This document shows, one piece after another, positions 11,941 through 22,256 of a stretch of DNA of 64,000 nucleotides. The stretch is from positions 62,001 to 126,000 of the forward strand of contig ML769562.1 in NCBI GenBank assembly GCA_009733575.1, in the 5' to 3' direction. Within the stretch, counting starts at the first letter, position 1. Each line of letters opens with the position of its first letter. The translations under genes were made by a program, and so were the position numbers. Below the pieces are notes generated by a model. The model saw only the letters and a program-made list of their open reading frames with translations, was not told the DNA's origin and did not search any database. The DNA comes from Gymnopus androsaceus JB14 (Eukaryota > Basidiomycota > Agaricomycetes > Agaricales > Omphalotaceae).

Positions 11941-13167
11941 AGAAAAGTGAGTAATGTTTTCAACCTTTTACAAGATTTTATTGACTCGAGTTTCAGACTA
12001 TACCGTGTACAGCGTGCTCAACTATTAATTGACTTTTGCACAGCTAGTGCTTGCGCGATTTCTCATACATCACCGCTGAACTTTCCGTACGTCCGTGCCC
12101 AGCTTCAACACCAAATCTCTGTCCGGAAAACTTGTGTGAGGGCGTTTGCACTACGGCTCTATTACCATTATGTTGGGACGCAACGTTTAGATGGGCGATG
12201 GCCAATCCTCATTCAAAATGTATCAAATTCGCTTTTTACCTTCGTTTCGTGCTCAACGTTTTTCCGTTATATCTTTCTCTACACAGTACCCCACATTCTA
12301 AATTCACTGACCTTTTTTGTTCTACGAATCCGGTACTTCCCTTCCTCGATCCTTCCTACTCCGGCGAAACTAACTACACTCAAAACCACAGAGACGTCAA
12401 AAGCACCAAAGTGAATAGAAACATCGCGCACTGCTGCTGCACCCGCTTACTCTATTGCTCTCAACGAATAATCAGCACCTTCGACTCGGAAGCTCGGTAG
12501 TATACATATCACCAAACCTTAGCCTTATTGGCGTCGAAGCTGTCTGCCTGCGGGAACATCGACTCTAGACCTACGGACGGTTATCGGGTTGGTTCTATTG
12601 TACTACTCTATGTCGCGCACTGCAATGCAGAGAAATCCGTTTCTCACTCGATTTCGGCGAAACGAACTGACCGTGGCTGCTCCAAGATATATCTACATCT
12701 CCGTCGTCCAGCGTTCGTCCCCACGAACCACCCACTGAATCCCTCTACATAGCCGACACCCGCAAGCCCAAACTCCCATATCCCAGATTACTCTCCGATG
12801 GAATTGAGCTCGTTGGTGCATACGTTGTTGAGCAGGGAAAGTAGACTGATGAGTATGAGGAAGGAAGATCAGAGTGTTTGAAGCGCAGTGGGTGCACAGC
12901 GGAGGAGGCGTTGAAGGGAATAGAAAACTGCTTGGTGGGTGTCGAGGGCTGAGCATGCGATGTTGAATGAGGGCGCAGCCTTCGAAGTTCGAAGTACTAA
13001 TCTCCCAAGCCAGAAAATGCTTCTTTCACTAGTGTCCAGTGTTACTACGTCCTGTAAATAGCATGTTCATATTCATATCGATGCGAAATAATCTATGTAT
13101 GGACCAACGAATTATTGTGAAATAACTGGGAAGTGTTAGTGAGTGATGCATTAAGACAACGCCTTGA
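11941..13167. other. Gene-poor interval with an F-box 3'-flank remnant
   Basis: About 1.2 kb without a convincing gene; the open frames at 11947-12500 have no family signal. At ~12979-13055 a ~75-bp stretch resembles, in the same orientation, the sequence just 3' of the intact F-box gene (~19673-19748), sharing TTCGAAGTACTAATCTC and further matches. It looks like the leftover downstream flank of a lost or rearranged F-box copy. Confidence 0.5.
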
Positions 13168-13405
13168 CAAGAGGATGGCGAATGTTAATCCGACACTAAC
13201 TCCGCTTAGATCGATGACCACCCCCCCCCCGTGAGACATATTGTATTCTTCACCAGCGCCTATGAGCGCTTGTGTTCGAGGCTCACAGACGCTCAGTTTG
13301 CAGGAAACGAATGCATATCTCCAAACTGTTATTTCAAAATTCAAACCGTTTTCAGCGCAGAAATACCATATATGATCTGTGTCTAAATTTTTTTCGCATC
13401 TCTTG
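13168..13405 (-). mobile_element. Short TIR element, copy 2, diverged and inverted
   Basis: The reverse complement of this segment follows 11058-11340 along its length: the G-run, the GCGCCTATGAGCGCTTGTG segment, the TTCAAAC/TTTTCAGCGC core and the end motif. Its left end still reads CAAGAGGATGGCGAA and the right end a decayed TTCGCATCTCTTG. With copy 1 it brackets ERV1 in inverted orientation about 2.1 kb apart. Confidence 0.65.
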
Positions 13406-14086
13406 CTTTGGATGTACTTCGCGTCAACGACAGCAACAATTGAAATTTCAAACGTAAATGGATGTAAATGGATAGCAAGACTATATACATACCAATGCAG
13501 GATGCCAGGAGCTAATAGAATTTTAGAATTCGACGACAAAATCAAGCTTGTAGAAAACCAAGCAAAATATCAAAAAGTATTGGCCCATCTGTCCAGTAAT
13601 CTCTGTTACCTCTCAATCAAATACCCGTGAAATCCTTTCCCGTTATCACCACCCGCATGCCCATCCTTTCCAGATTACTTATAGGTCGCAGTGGTAGATC
13701 CGCCTCCTCATTTACCTCCCGTCCCCACCGCATCCCCACTTTATCCAATTCATACAGTCCTCGGTAGACATCTTCGTCCACTTCTCGTTCACGAAATCGA
13801 AGTACCACCGACCTCAGTGAAGCAACGTCAGTGTATGAGGGATCCGGAAGCCAACGGGATGTGATCATATCGACAAACGTGGAGTCATCGAAGGATGTGC
13901 CTCCAACTTTTATGGAAAGAGCGCACAGGTTGGGGACAAGGATGGAATGAGAATCGGAGACAGATTTCGAGTCCGAGTCATGCAAATTGAGACTCGAGAG
14001 GAAGAAGGGGGTTATTGGGTGCGTCATTGTTGACAAGTCATCTTGAAAGATGAGTTTGGTCAGAGATGGCAAAAGTCGAAGCACAG

Positions 14087-14094
14087 CGATAAAG
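14087..14094 (+). repeat. Target-site duplication, left copy
   Basis: CGATAAAG, matching 15239-15246 exactly, directly flanks the hAT-like element. Joined across the element it reconstructs an uninterrupted F-box coding phase. Confidence 0.8.
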
Positions 14095-15238
14095 CTAGCC
14101 CAGTGAAAAGCCAGGGGTCCCAGGTTGAGCCGGATCGAGCGAAATCATTCACACGTCGAGCCAGATTGAGCGAGATCAGCTGCATCATTTCTTTTTACTT
14201 TCTCAATGTTTTCAAATCGATCTCGAGCAATAATCGACAGTTTTTTTGTTTTGTGTCAAGCCGTGTCGAGCCAACTCGAGCTAAATTACTAGCTACAAGT
14301 GCTTAGTGATAACTTATTTATTGAGCAGCTCGAAAACTTTGGGGCCCCAAAATTATGACAAGTTATTATAAACTCAGCCTGAGCCACTTCGTTTCCACGT
14401 CACCATCTCTTTCCTCCTCTCCATCATGTCGTTCCTCCCCATTATCCTTTTAAACACACTATAATTGAAGATCTCAACCACTGTTGCAGGCATCTATGTA
14501 GAAGATGCAGAAATGGCCAAACCGGTACGTGAACATATTGTGCTTGCCATCTTCGATAACTACTGATCTACTCAACCGCAACTATAGGGCTATAATTCGT
14601 CACAATTCTCGTACATCTTCGCATCTTCATTCTCATTTCTTTGCTCATATTTCGCTTCACAGAACATTATTCACTGAACGATTCATCCACAATGCACGTC
14701 ATTTTTGTTAGTTATCATTTGTTGTTCATGCATCTCGGTTGCTCACACATTTCTTCTGTGTTATTCCTAGTTTACTCAGCATGCTACTTGTAATTCAGTG
14801 AGCTGTTTGTTGCCCACTCCGCATATTCAGAAGTGCTAACGATAATCAGGTATCTCTGACTATATTATCCATTTTTCAATGTTGTTACCTGTATGTCTGA
14901 TTCGCTGTCGCTGCTCTGTTCGCTATCATTTGTTGTCTGTAGAAGCATCGCTAGCATTGTATTCCAATTGATATCGAGCAATATCGAGCAACCATTTCTA
15001 TGAGAACGAGCGAGAATGAGCCAAAATGTAGTACTATATTTGCTACTAGTAGTATAAAATGCAACCTGGTATTGAGCCAAATTGTCGCTGGCGTTTTCGC
15101 TCAAACTGGCTCCATTCTGTCTGAAAAGAGTCCGGATTTTCGAGCCAGGTTGAGCAAAACCGAGCAGAAACGAGAAAACTGATAGAGCCCGTTTCGCTCG
15201 ATCCGGCTCGACCTGGGACCCCTGGCTTTTGACTGGGT
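14095..15238. mobile_element. Non-autonomous hAT-like DNA transposon, 1,144 bp
   Basis: The two ends carry near-identical inverted repeats of about 45 bp: CCCAGTSAAAAGCCAGGGGT followed by a CCCAGG..GAGCCGGATCGAGCGAAA segment. CGATAAAG is present once on each side (14087-14094 and 15239-15246), an 8-bp target duplication typical of hAT elements. Subterminal zones are crowded with GAGC / TCGAGCC motifs in both orientations, the kind of transposase-binding clusters seen in hAT elements. No transposase-like frame exists, so it would need a partner element for movement. It sits inside the F-box gene on the minus strand. Confidence 0.8.
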
Positions 15239-15246
15239 CGATAAAG
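15239..15246 (+). repeat. Target-site duplication, right copy
   Basis: CGATAAAG, the second copy of the 8-bp duplication created on insertion of the element at 14095-15238. Confidence 0.8.
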
Positions 15247-16432
15247 TCCCGATCCGAAATGGTAATGCCGCTAATACAGAGCGTCATCAAGATGCAGGAT
15301 GATCTCGATATGAATTCCTCAAAGGCATTCGCAGGCCAGTAGAGCTTCCCACTACACTTCTAATCGCAAATGATAAGTTCATTCAAGGAAGGGAGGGTAA
15401 ACATTATAAGAATATGGTGCAGGGATTCAGAATCCCTAGGCCAATAGAAAAGATCAACTATCAAAGTAAATGACTTGAGCCGACACAATAATGTCTGAGG
15501 TTGATTACGCTCATAGTAATGATAAACGCAAAGTTCCAAGGTCGTTAGGTTGGACAAGTCTTGGAGAATGGCCAATTCATCATACGCCAGCGCAGCATTC
15601 AAGGAGGTAAGTTGATGTCGGTGTAATTGGGATAAGAACAAGTCCTCATAACCAATGTAGCGGCCTGGGTTATATTCTTCACGCATGGTTAGAGTATGAA
15701 GTTTTGGAGCAACCTGGAAACAATCAAGACCGTCTTCTGCCACCGCATCGCCCCACGGACATTCAATAGCCAGAACCTCAAGTATTGGAAGTGAGAGCAT
15801 AGTTTTCGATATCTTGCGATCAGTGATATACTGCAAAGATTTCCAGCGCCTGGTGTGTTCAAGGAGGAGATCTAGCGCAGGTGGGTTATGATCATCCTTT
15901 CCATTATCTGTCAGACCAATAAAAAGGTCGAGAAACAACGGGGCATGGGCCGAATGGTCCAAGTAAAGCTGGAGGATAGCCATAAACACGTCTGATGTTA
16001 CCGGCTTCTCCGAGATCTCGAGTCTCAACCGAGCCCACAAGCCAGGTAATGCCAGAGCTATACAGCGCCATCGCGTGCACACGGCGCTGATAACAAGAGC
16101 TGGGAGGTAGGTAATGACGGGTGAAGATAATTTGGTTGGGGCCTTATAGTGAGATATCCAAGGATACTCTTGCAGCAAGTTATTCGAGCATGCAAAGTCA
16201 AAAATCAGGGATAAAAGTTCAGTGGGAACTTGGTCGATGGAAGATGTGGGTTGTGGTGTACGAATTGCTGGGGTTAATTCCAATTCAGCTATCGTAGAGG
16301 AAATCTATTAAATGCACGCAGTAGTAAGCAAGCATGTACAGTACATCCAAAATAAAACGAGCTTCCAATTGATATCTAACTCACCTGAGAAATAGCTTGG
16401 TTGACTTGGCTGTCTGGGTCTGACTCTGACAT

Positions 16433-18271
16433 CGCAAAGATTTCGGCCAGACGATGACTCGAAAGCGAAAGCTGGATGCAATAAAATCCTGAGCCTTCGA
16501 CGAGACTGTTGCAATATCAAACTACAGATGATAAGTCCAGTGGGTTCAAAGTGGGCTCTTCAGATTTTTGGATGAAGTTCAGGAGAAGAAGTTGGAAGTT
16601 GCGTGATGTGACCTAACGCGCCTCATGGCTTGCGAGCGTCTGAATCTTTTTCCCTCATCACATCACCCATTTCCTACAACTCCCTCAGTCGAGTATTACA
16701 TAGTCTGACCGGAAGAAGCGCAATCAAAATCAGGGTAATGTACATATGTACCAACTACCACACAAAAACAACGGAAAAACCAACACAGAACACAGATACA
16801 GCATCCTTCTGTCCGGCGACTCAGTGCTCTCGCACAGTACAGTCAGCGTCTCCCTTCACCACTTATACCCACTCCCCACTGGCGCCAGCAGTCCATATCC
16901 CAAATAACGCGTTTACCACTGCGCACATTGGAGACCAAGGAGCGTAAGAGATTGGAGGGAATGAGCAGGGAGGGCCGGAGTGCTTGGGGTAGTGAGAAGG
17001 GAGGTCCGTTCGACGTCGAAGGCAAGGGTACACGCGCGTTCCCCATTTGATGCTTCCGCTGCGTTTGCGTTGGGATTTATCGGTCCAGCAAAGGACGGTG
17101 AAGTCAACGATACTGATGGCAGCGCTGAGGAAAAGTCCAGAGTTAGGTTCAGGTTTGGTATGGAGGTAGAGTAGGCATGATGATCAACAGAGGTTTTTTA
17201 GTAAAAGTGGGTGGTTATGTGAATGAGGGCTATAGTAGGTATCGGTCATCCAGTCATTCGTGTGATGTAGGAAAGGAGGGAGGGAGGTAAGGTTTAAACA
17301 GAACAAAGGAATCAGGAAGGAGGGAAGGAAAGCTAGCATACCTGGAACAAAATAGGTACGCAGACACTAAAGCATTCCCAACACCTTGCTTCGCTTCGAT
17401 TCGCTTTCATTTACGGCGACAATCGAAGAAAACACCAGCACAATGACCCAAAGTACCGTTTTGCTAGCCGGTATCGCACGTCTCAGCGGCTCGAGTTGGA
17501 GACGCAGGTAACGGAGGCGTGGCAGTAACCATCACCAGTGACTCCCCAGCAGAAGGTTTAGAGTTTGGATGAAGGTATATGAGTGATGTTGTGTCTCCGA
17601 GAGCGTAGCCATGCTAAAAGAAGGGTCAGTAACGTCAAAGAATCGAAAGGAATTAAACAATGAGAACGAATGCACATAAGAATAAGAGGTATAGACGAAA
17701 AGGAGTGAATGTTGGCTGGAGGGTTAGGGAGGGAGTAAGAGACACGACGTAAACTATATAGAAAAATTCAAAAAAAAGAAAACAGAAACTACTAGCCGCT
17801 TGCATTCCCACTTCCAGTCTCTGTACCCAAAAGGTCAAACAAACCGTCAGTTATGCAGACACGATTGAGAGCGTTTTGAGGGAATGTGAGGAGGATACAC
17901 AGGCGCGGGATAACTTGCTTTATTCGACTTTATTCGAGTTGGCATTGGGGTTTGGGGTTGAGGAATTGGCGGCGCTGCAGCGTTGTATCAGCTTTATACA
18001 ATGCGAGTGGTGAATGCGACAATCGATTGTTGCCAAATGCAAACGCAATGAGTTATTTGGGAAGGCCTATCTTCAACTTCAAGCTTCAAGACTGAAGTTG
18101 AAGAGCGAAAACTACTAGGCGCCCATAATCGGCGTTTCAGCAGCTTCACGCCTTCACCTTCACTGGGCTTTCAGATTGCTTTCAAGTAGCGTTTGCACGA
18201 CTTCAGAGGTGCGTGATAATTCATTCCAATAAAGTATATATGCTTATATAGCTACTCCAAGTATTCTTCAC
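16433..18271. other. Gene-poor interval between divergent F-box copies
   Basis: About 1.8 kb. Open frames (16630-16947, 16980-17174, 17653-17838) carry no recognisable domain. The promoter of the intact F-box gene lies at the right end, with a TATATA-like stretch ~18235-18250 about 25-35 bp before the ATG. Confidence 0.4.
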
Positions 18272-19636
18272 ATGGCTCATGGTTCGACAGTGCCTTTCGA
18301 GCAACTGCCTAATGAGATACTATACCTCATTTTCGAATCTTCCTGCACAGACAACCTGATTCAGGAATATCCTTGGCCATCTGAACGATTATCTTTACCT
18401 GCTATCGCCTACCTTCCAGCTCTTGCTATAAGTGCTGTATGCACTCGATGGCGCTCGTTGGCTCTGGCCTCACCTGGATTATGGTCCCAATTCAGGTTGG
18501 AGATAGCCCCCATAGAGAAAACAACTGTGGATACGCAGAGCGGGTTTATATCGACTCTACAGTTCTACCTAACCCGCTCCGCCGATTCGCCTCTCCAAAT
18601 CGATCTAGAAACACAAGGGCGCGGTCATGGGCCTCGTAACCCCCTCACGTTAGACCTCATTCTTGCTCACACTACTCGGTGGAAGAGGTTTAGCTATACT
18701 GGTGATTATGACTTGGGGCGCTGTGAGGGGTTATCTGAACATCCTTCCTTCCCTGTCCTTGACCAACTTGCTCTAAGAGGTCGTGAGATGTACATTCAGG
18801 TGACAGATCTGGACTGCTTTGAGCATGCACCAAAGCTTTTTGCCGTCAGCACAGATTGTCTTTACCCTGCAGAATCTGACCTGCGCTGGGAACAACTTAC
18901 CTCTTTGGATGTTCTGGAAGCTAGAGACGAGAATATAACTCTTCTTTCCCAATGCACTGGTCTTGCTGTTCTGAAATTGCGGAGTGGGTCAACCGTGTCA
19001 TTTGGGTCAAGCAGCATATCACTGGCTAGCCTAAAGTCATTCACTTTTGTATTAACAAGGAAGCGCAAATCCTCACTGGAAAAGATATTGTCGTCCTTCG
19101 CATTCCCTTCCTTGACAGAACTCATGCTTTATTCAGAGTATAATTCTAACGCAAACATCATCTGGCCTCTGGATGCATTTGCCACATTCATATCGAGATC
19201 GTCCTGCATATTGACAACGTTGTCGCTGAGCAATGTTATCATTTCGGATCTAAATCTCATAGCTGCTCTCCGCCTTCTCCCTTCTCTCGCCAATCTTTCC
19301 ACCAATAACTTATTGGATCCGACCGGTGGGAGCCCGCTAACATCCCACTTCGTCTCGAGCATGCATGGCTTGTCTGCTGCACCTCTCCTTCCAAAATTGC
19401 AGTCTCTCTCCATAAAACTGCTCAGAACTTCATTCGACGATGCTGCGTTCATCGGCATGATCTCATCTCGCTGGATGCCTGATCCCGCTACCGGACTAGA
19501 TTGCTTACGGTCATTGGTGTTCCATTTTTTGGATCGGGAGCTAGACGTGGAATTGTACGAACCTCTATGGCGTTTGGATAGGATGGGAATGCGAGTAGTT
19601 ATTACTGGCAAGGATAATAATTGTAATGGTCCATGA
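18272..19636 (+). CDS. F-box protein, intact member of the local family
   Basis: One uninterrupted frame of 454 aa. The F-box is at residues ~7-60 (FEQLPNEILYLIFESSC.., then AISAVCTRWRSLALASPGLW), followed by irregular leucine-rich repeats to the C-terminus, which ends MRVVITGKDNN. The TATA-like stretch ~25 bp upstream and the lack of any stop support this copy as functional. Relatives in the window lie at 9986-10560, 13617-16432 and ~21770-21870, all broken. Fungal F-box proteins normally link substrates to Skp1-Cul1 ubiquitin ligases; the target here is unknown. The fast turnover of copies is a feature of Agaricomycete F-box families generally (established), and is directly visible here. 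Confidence 0.85.
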   Translation: MAHGSTVPFEQLPNEILYLIFESSCTDNLIQEYPWPSERLSLPAIAYLPALAISAVCTRWRSLALASPGLWSQFRLEIAPIEKTTVDTQSGFISTLQFYLTRSADSPLQIDLETQGRGHGPRNPLTLDLILAHTTRWKRFSYTGDYDLGRCEGLSEHPSFPVLDQLALRGREMYIQVTDLDCFEHAPKLFAVSTDCLYPAESDLRWEQLTSLDVLEARDENITLLSQCTGLAVLKLRSGSTVSFGSSSISLASLKSFTFVLTRKRKSSLEKILSSFAFPSLTELMLYSEYNSNANIIWPLDAFATFISRSSCILTTLSLSNVIISDLNLIAALRLLPSLANLSTNNLLDPTGGSPLTSHFVSSMHGLSAAPLLPKLQSLSIKLLRTSFDDAAFIGMISSRWMPDPATGLDCLRSLVFHFLDRELDVELYEPLWRLDRMGMRVVITGKDNNCNGP

Positions 19637-20659
19637 TAGTATGCTTTCTCTTTCCGGAATGACCTGATAGTCCTTCGAAGTACTAATCTCTCAAATCAAA
19701 ATATTTTTCTTTTGCTAGTCTCCACTATCACGATGTCTAGTGAATAGTACTTCGTTGCCTGTTCATACTTGAGGCGCGGGCCAATACTAGCGCGTGGCGG
19801 TTATTGGTGCAATTCAAAGTGACGCGCAAGAAAATGCGATCGGCGGTTCTGCTGGGCGACGCCGCTCAGTGGATCGTATTAACCGCTTACTTTGAAGGCA
19901 ACTTCCGCGCGCTTGGTAAGCAGAATTAACTAGACAGCTTGCTGAAAGTAAAGTGGCAGGAAGACTGTCAAAAAAAATGATGATAAATAGCCGCGAATAT
20001 GATATGATCTGCTTAGAAAAAACTCAACGAAGGCTTGCAGGTTGGGTATTACCGAGTCTTATACTCATTCCTTTTGCGTTTCATGCATCTCAACTTTCAA
20101 GCAAGAGCTCACCATCGATTCCGTCTGTCTGTCTGTCTCCTTCTGATGCACGCACTACAACTTATTATTTTTTTCCAGTCAACAGTCAGAATCTCAAAGC
20201 ATTGGCGAAGACATCGGAACGAGGGCAGGTCTGAGTCCCATGATTGAGGAAAAGATATAAGTATGTTTGTCGAGTGTAGTTTTGAGGATCATAGAGGGAT
20301 TGCGATGCATTTCACTTCTACGATTGCCGTATCTGCACCTGAACCATAAATGACTCAGTTTGTTACGCGGTAGATTATTCTTGATCCATCCACTTGCGTG
20401 AGATTGGGTCTTGCTCACCTTCTGACAGGGTATACTCAGGTTATTGGTCTAAGTTGTTGGGCCTATTCGAATTCATTGGACTACTTCAACTTGACAGACA
20501 GCTTTCTTGCTTCTACTACTGCATAGAATCAGATTCCAGGTATAGCATCTGGGTATAATCCGCGGTCCTGATAGAATAATTATACAGTCTATAAAGGGAG
20601 CCCAATGCATCGCTCCTTTTCAACACAAAGTTGCACATTCCCCAATCGTCTACTGCATC
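19637..20659. other. Gene-poor interval
   Basis: About 1 kb. The first ~110 bp is the F-box 3' flank that is duplicated at ~12979-13055. Further on only short frames appear. A TATAAA-like motif near 20590 probably belongs to the next gene. Confidence 0.4.
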
Positions 20660-21383
20660 ATGTTCAAGTTGCTCATCTCGAAAGCTCTGCTTGTATGTCT
20701 GTCCTTGACGACTTAGACCCGTACTAATTTCCCTCCTCGCATATAGATGCTACCGCTATATCTGTCCCTCACCCTGGCTGCACCCTCGGACAACCCCACT
20801 GCCCGGTCAGCCAACACCGTCATCCCGATTACTGGTTCCAATATGGGTGCAGTTTCACTTTCCGACGGTAACACTCGTGTTTATTATCAAGATGCCACCA
20901 ACGGTAGCATCATCCAGCTCGTCGTCTCGAACGATTTTGAGATCGGTGTCTATGTTAGCTCGGCCGTTATAGTTCCTGCGGACGAGGTTAGACAGAACTC
21001 TCCCGTTGCGGTTTCACTTCTTTCCGATGCTGCGGGCTTCGAGCAGGTCTGTGAAATGTTCTTGAGCTTTCGCAAACCGATCTGTTAATGGGGTAACTAT
21101 TTAGATTCATCTCGGATTTTTCTCCCCCGACAACGTCCTAAGTGAATACATTTGGGAAGCTGGGGTTGGCAGTGGTTTCCAAGGAGGTCCTACCTGTACC
21201 GCCTGTGTAACGAACAAGGGCTTTGTTGGCGCTGCTGGTAGCCAGATGCTATATGCATTGGAAACCTCTGGCACTTCTCCTCCGGTTATTCGATACGGGT
21301 TCGTCCTTGACAGCGGGGATTCCAACACGATTAGTGAGGCGATCAATTCTGGTAGTGGTTGGACCGTGGCTACGTTGACTTAG
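20660..21383 (+). CDS. Small secreted protein, possibly fucose-lectin-like
   Basis: Exons 20660-20692, 20747-21046 and 21105-21383 join in frame to 203 aa. The start MFKLLISKALLMLPLYLSLTLA plus PSD is a clear signal peptide, and it is the joining of exons 1 and 2 that completes it. The mature part has repeated short beta-like units with aromatic/Gly/Asp patterns (SLSDGNTRVYYQDATNGSI, LSEYIWEAGVGSGFQGG, MLYALET) reminiscent of blades of fungal fucose-specific lectins. This resemblance is from memory of the pattern only. One CTAC motif and few cysteines argue against a small cysteine-rich effector. Secretion is well supported; lectin activity is an inference. Confidence 0.65.
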
Positions 21384-21397
21384 AATATGTTTAACAA

Positions 21398-21642
21398 GGT
21401 CGTCTGAATGGAAGGCTTGTTAGTGTACGCGTTCTTATTTCAATGACAGCTATTTTCCGCCTTGGCTTCAGAGAATTCCATGATGACCTTCATTTACTAT
21501 TGATTTTCTGTTATCTGATCTTGAGCAGAATCGAAATAGAGTTCCTTACATTCGGTACCTACAAAGTTAGCAAAAGTTGCTACAGCCTGGATGCACTCAT
21601 CAACAAGAGTCTAGTTTTGACGAAGCCAGGTTCAACCTATCT
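21398..21642 (+). repeat. Dispersed repeat, copy 1
   Basis: The segment matches the reverse complement of ~55439-55725 over most of its length, sharing AATGGAAGGCTTGTTAGTGT, CCATGATGACCTTCATTT, TGAGCAGAATC, GTTGCTACAGCCTGGATGCA and CCAGGTTCAACCTATCT. It begins about 15 bp after the stop of the secreted protein gene, so it may supply that gene's 3' end. No coding potential or clear terminal inverted repeats. A solo LTR or other non-autonomous element is possible. Confidence 0.65.
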
Positions 21643-21769
21643 CAACGTTGCTACACTGAGAAAGACGAGAGTCAAGACTAAGTTGCATATGCAATTCAAT
21701 TCGGCCAATTAATTTTTAAATAGGTACTACTACTTATAATATAAGCTAAACCTGGAACTCTGTACCCTC

Positions 21770-21870
21770 TTATAGGTAACGGTAGATGAGGACAATGTGG
21801 TGTCCAACAGCCGAGGATATTGCTGCAGCAAATCGTTTGTGCAGACCGATTCGAAAAATTTCGTTAGGGA
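21770..21870 (-). pseudogene. Fragment of F-box family gene
   Basis: The minus-strand translation FFESVCTNDLLQQYPRLLD followed by a TVTY segment parallels the F-box region FESSCTDNLIQEYPW..IAYLP of the gene at 18272. Only about 35 codons are recognisable. The flanks show no continuation, so this is a fossil. Confidence 0.55.
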
Positions 21871-22256
21871 GCTGTGAAAGAGGCGGCGACAAGTCCGACG
21901 AGGTTGAATTTGCACTGTCCGAACCATGGCCATATCGCTTGAAGCAGTAGTCTTCAAAAAGATTTACGCGTAGAATTTCCGCGAAACTAAGTCTCGACTA
22001 GCCCCTATTGGCGAATCGGTCAATCACGCCCTCTTCATTTCTCGACCAAACAGTCATCATGTCAGACTCATTACCACTGCAATTTCGAAGCATAGCAGAC
22101 AGAACTTTGTTCATACAAGGTCATTGCGCAGACCGCCATGAACCATGTGTCCAATCAAGTGGACAAGGACCTAAATCGACTCCAACCGCTCTACGATGCA
22201 GCCCTCGCACAGTGGAATAACCATCCTCTGAGGATCATCCCGCCCACATCTCATCG

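Larger units (their letters stand above)
13617..16432 (-). pseudogene. F-box family gene split by a transposon insertion
   Basis: The 5' part has exon 16385-16432 (MSESDPDSQVNQAISQ) and an exon starting at 16304 that encodes the F-box (VPTELLSLIFDFACSNN) and YLPALVISAVCTRWR, then leucine-rich sequence. The frame meets TAG at 15360-15362 but continues in phase beyond it with WPANAFEEFISRSSC up to SDRDFI at ~15240. There a 1,144-bp element (14095-15238) interrupts it. The frame resumes at 14094 with AVLRLLPSLTKLIF and ends with MRVVITGKDFTGI at 13617. Element plus 8-bp target duplication is 1,152 bp, a multiple of three, so precise excision restores phase apart from the single TAG. As it stands, a truncated 330-aa protein is the most that could be made. 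Confidence 0.8.

Noticed and set aside
11947..12500. Overlapping frames of 149-155 codons downstream of ERV1
   Set aside because: Composition and lack of any domain or splice structure fit non-coding sequence; no consistent start or homology-like motif.
13093..13545. 150-codon minus-strand frame
   Set aside because: It overlaps the diverged inverted TIR element copy 2 and includes its homopolymer run; no protein family signal.
14505..15182. Short frames inside the hAT-like element as possible transposase
   Set aside because: They are under 70-140 codons, made mostly of subterminal repeat sequence, with no DDE or zinc-finger pattern.
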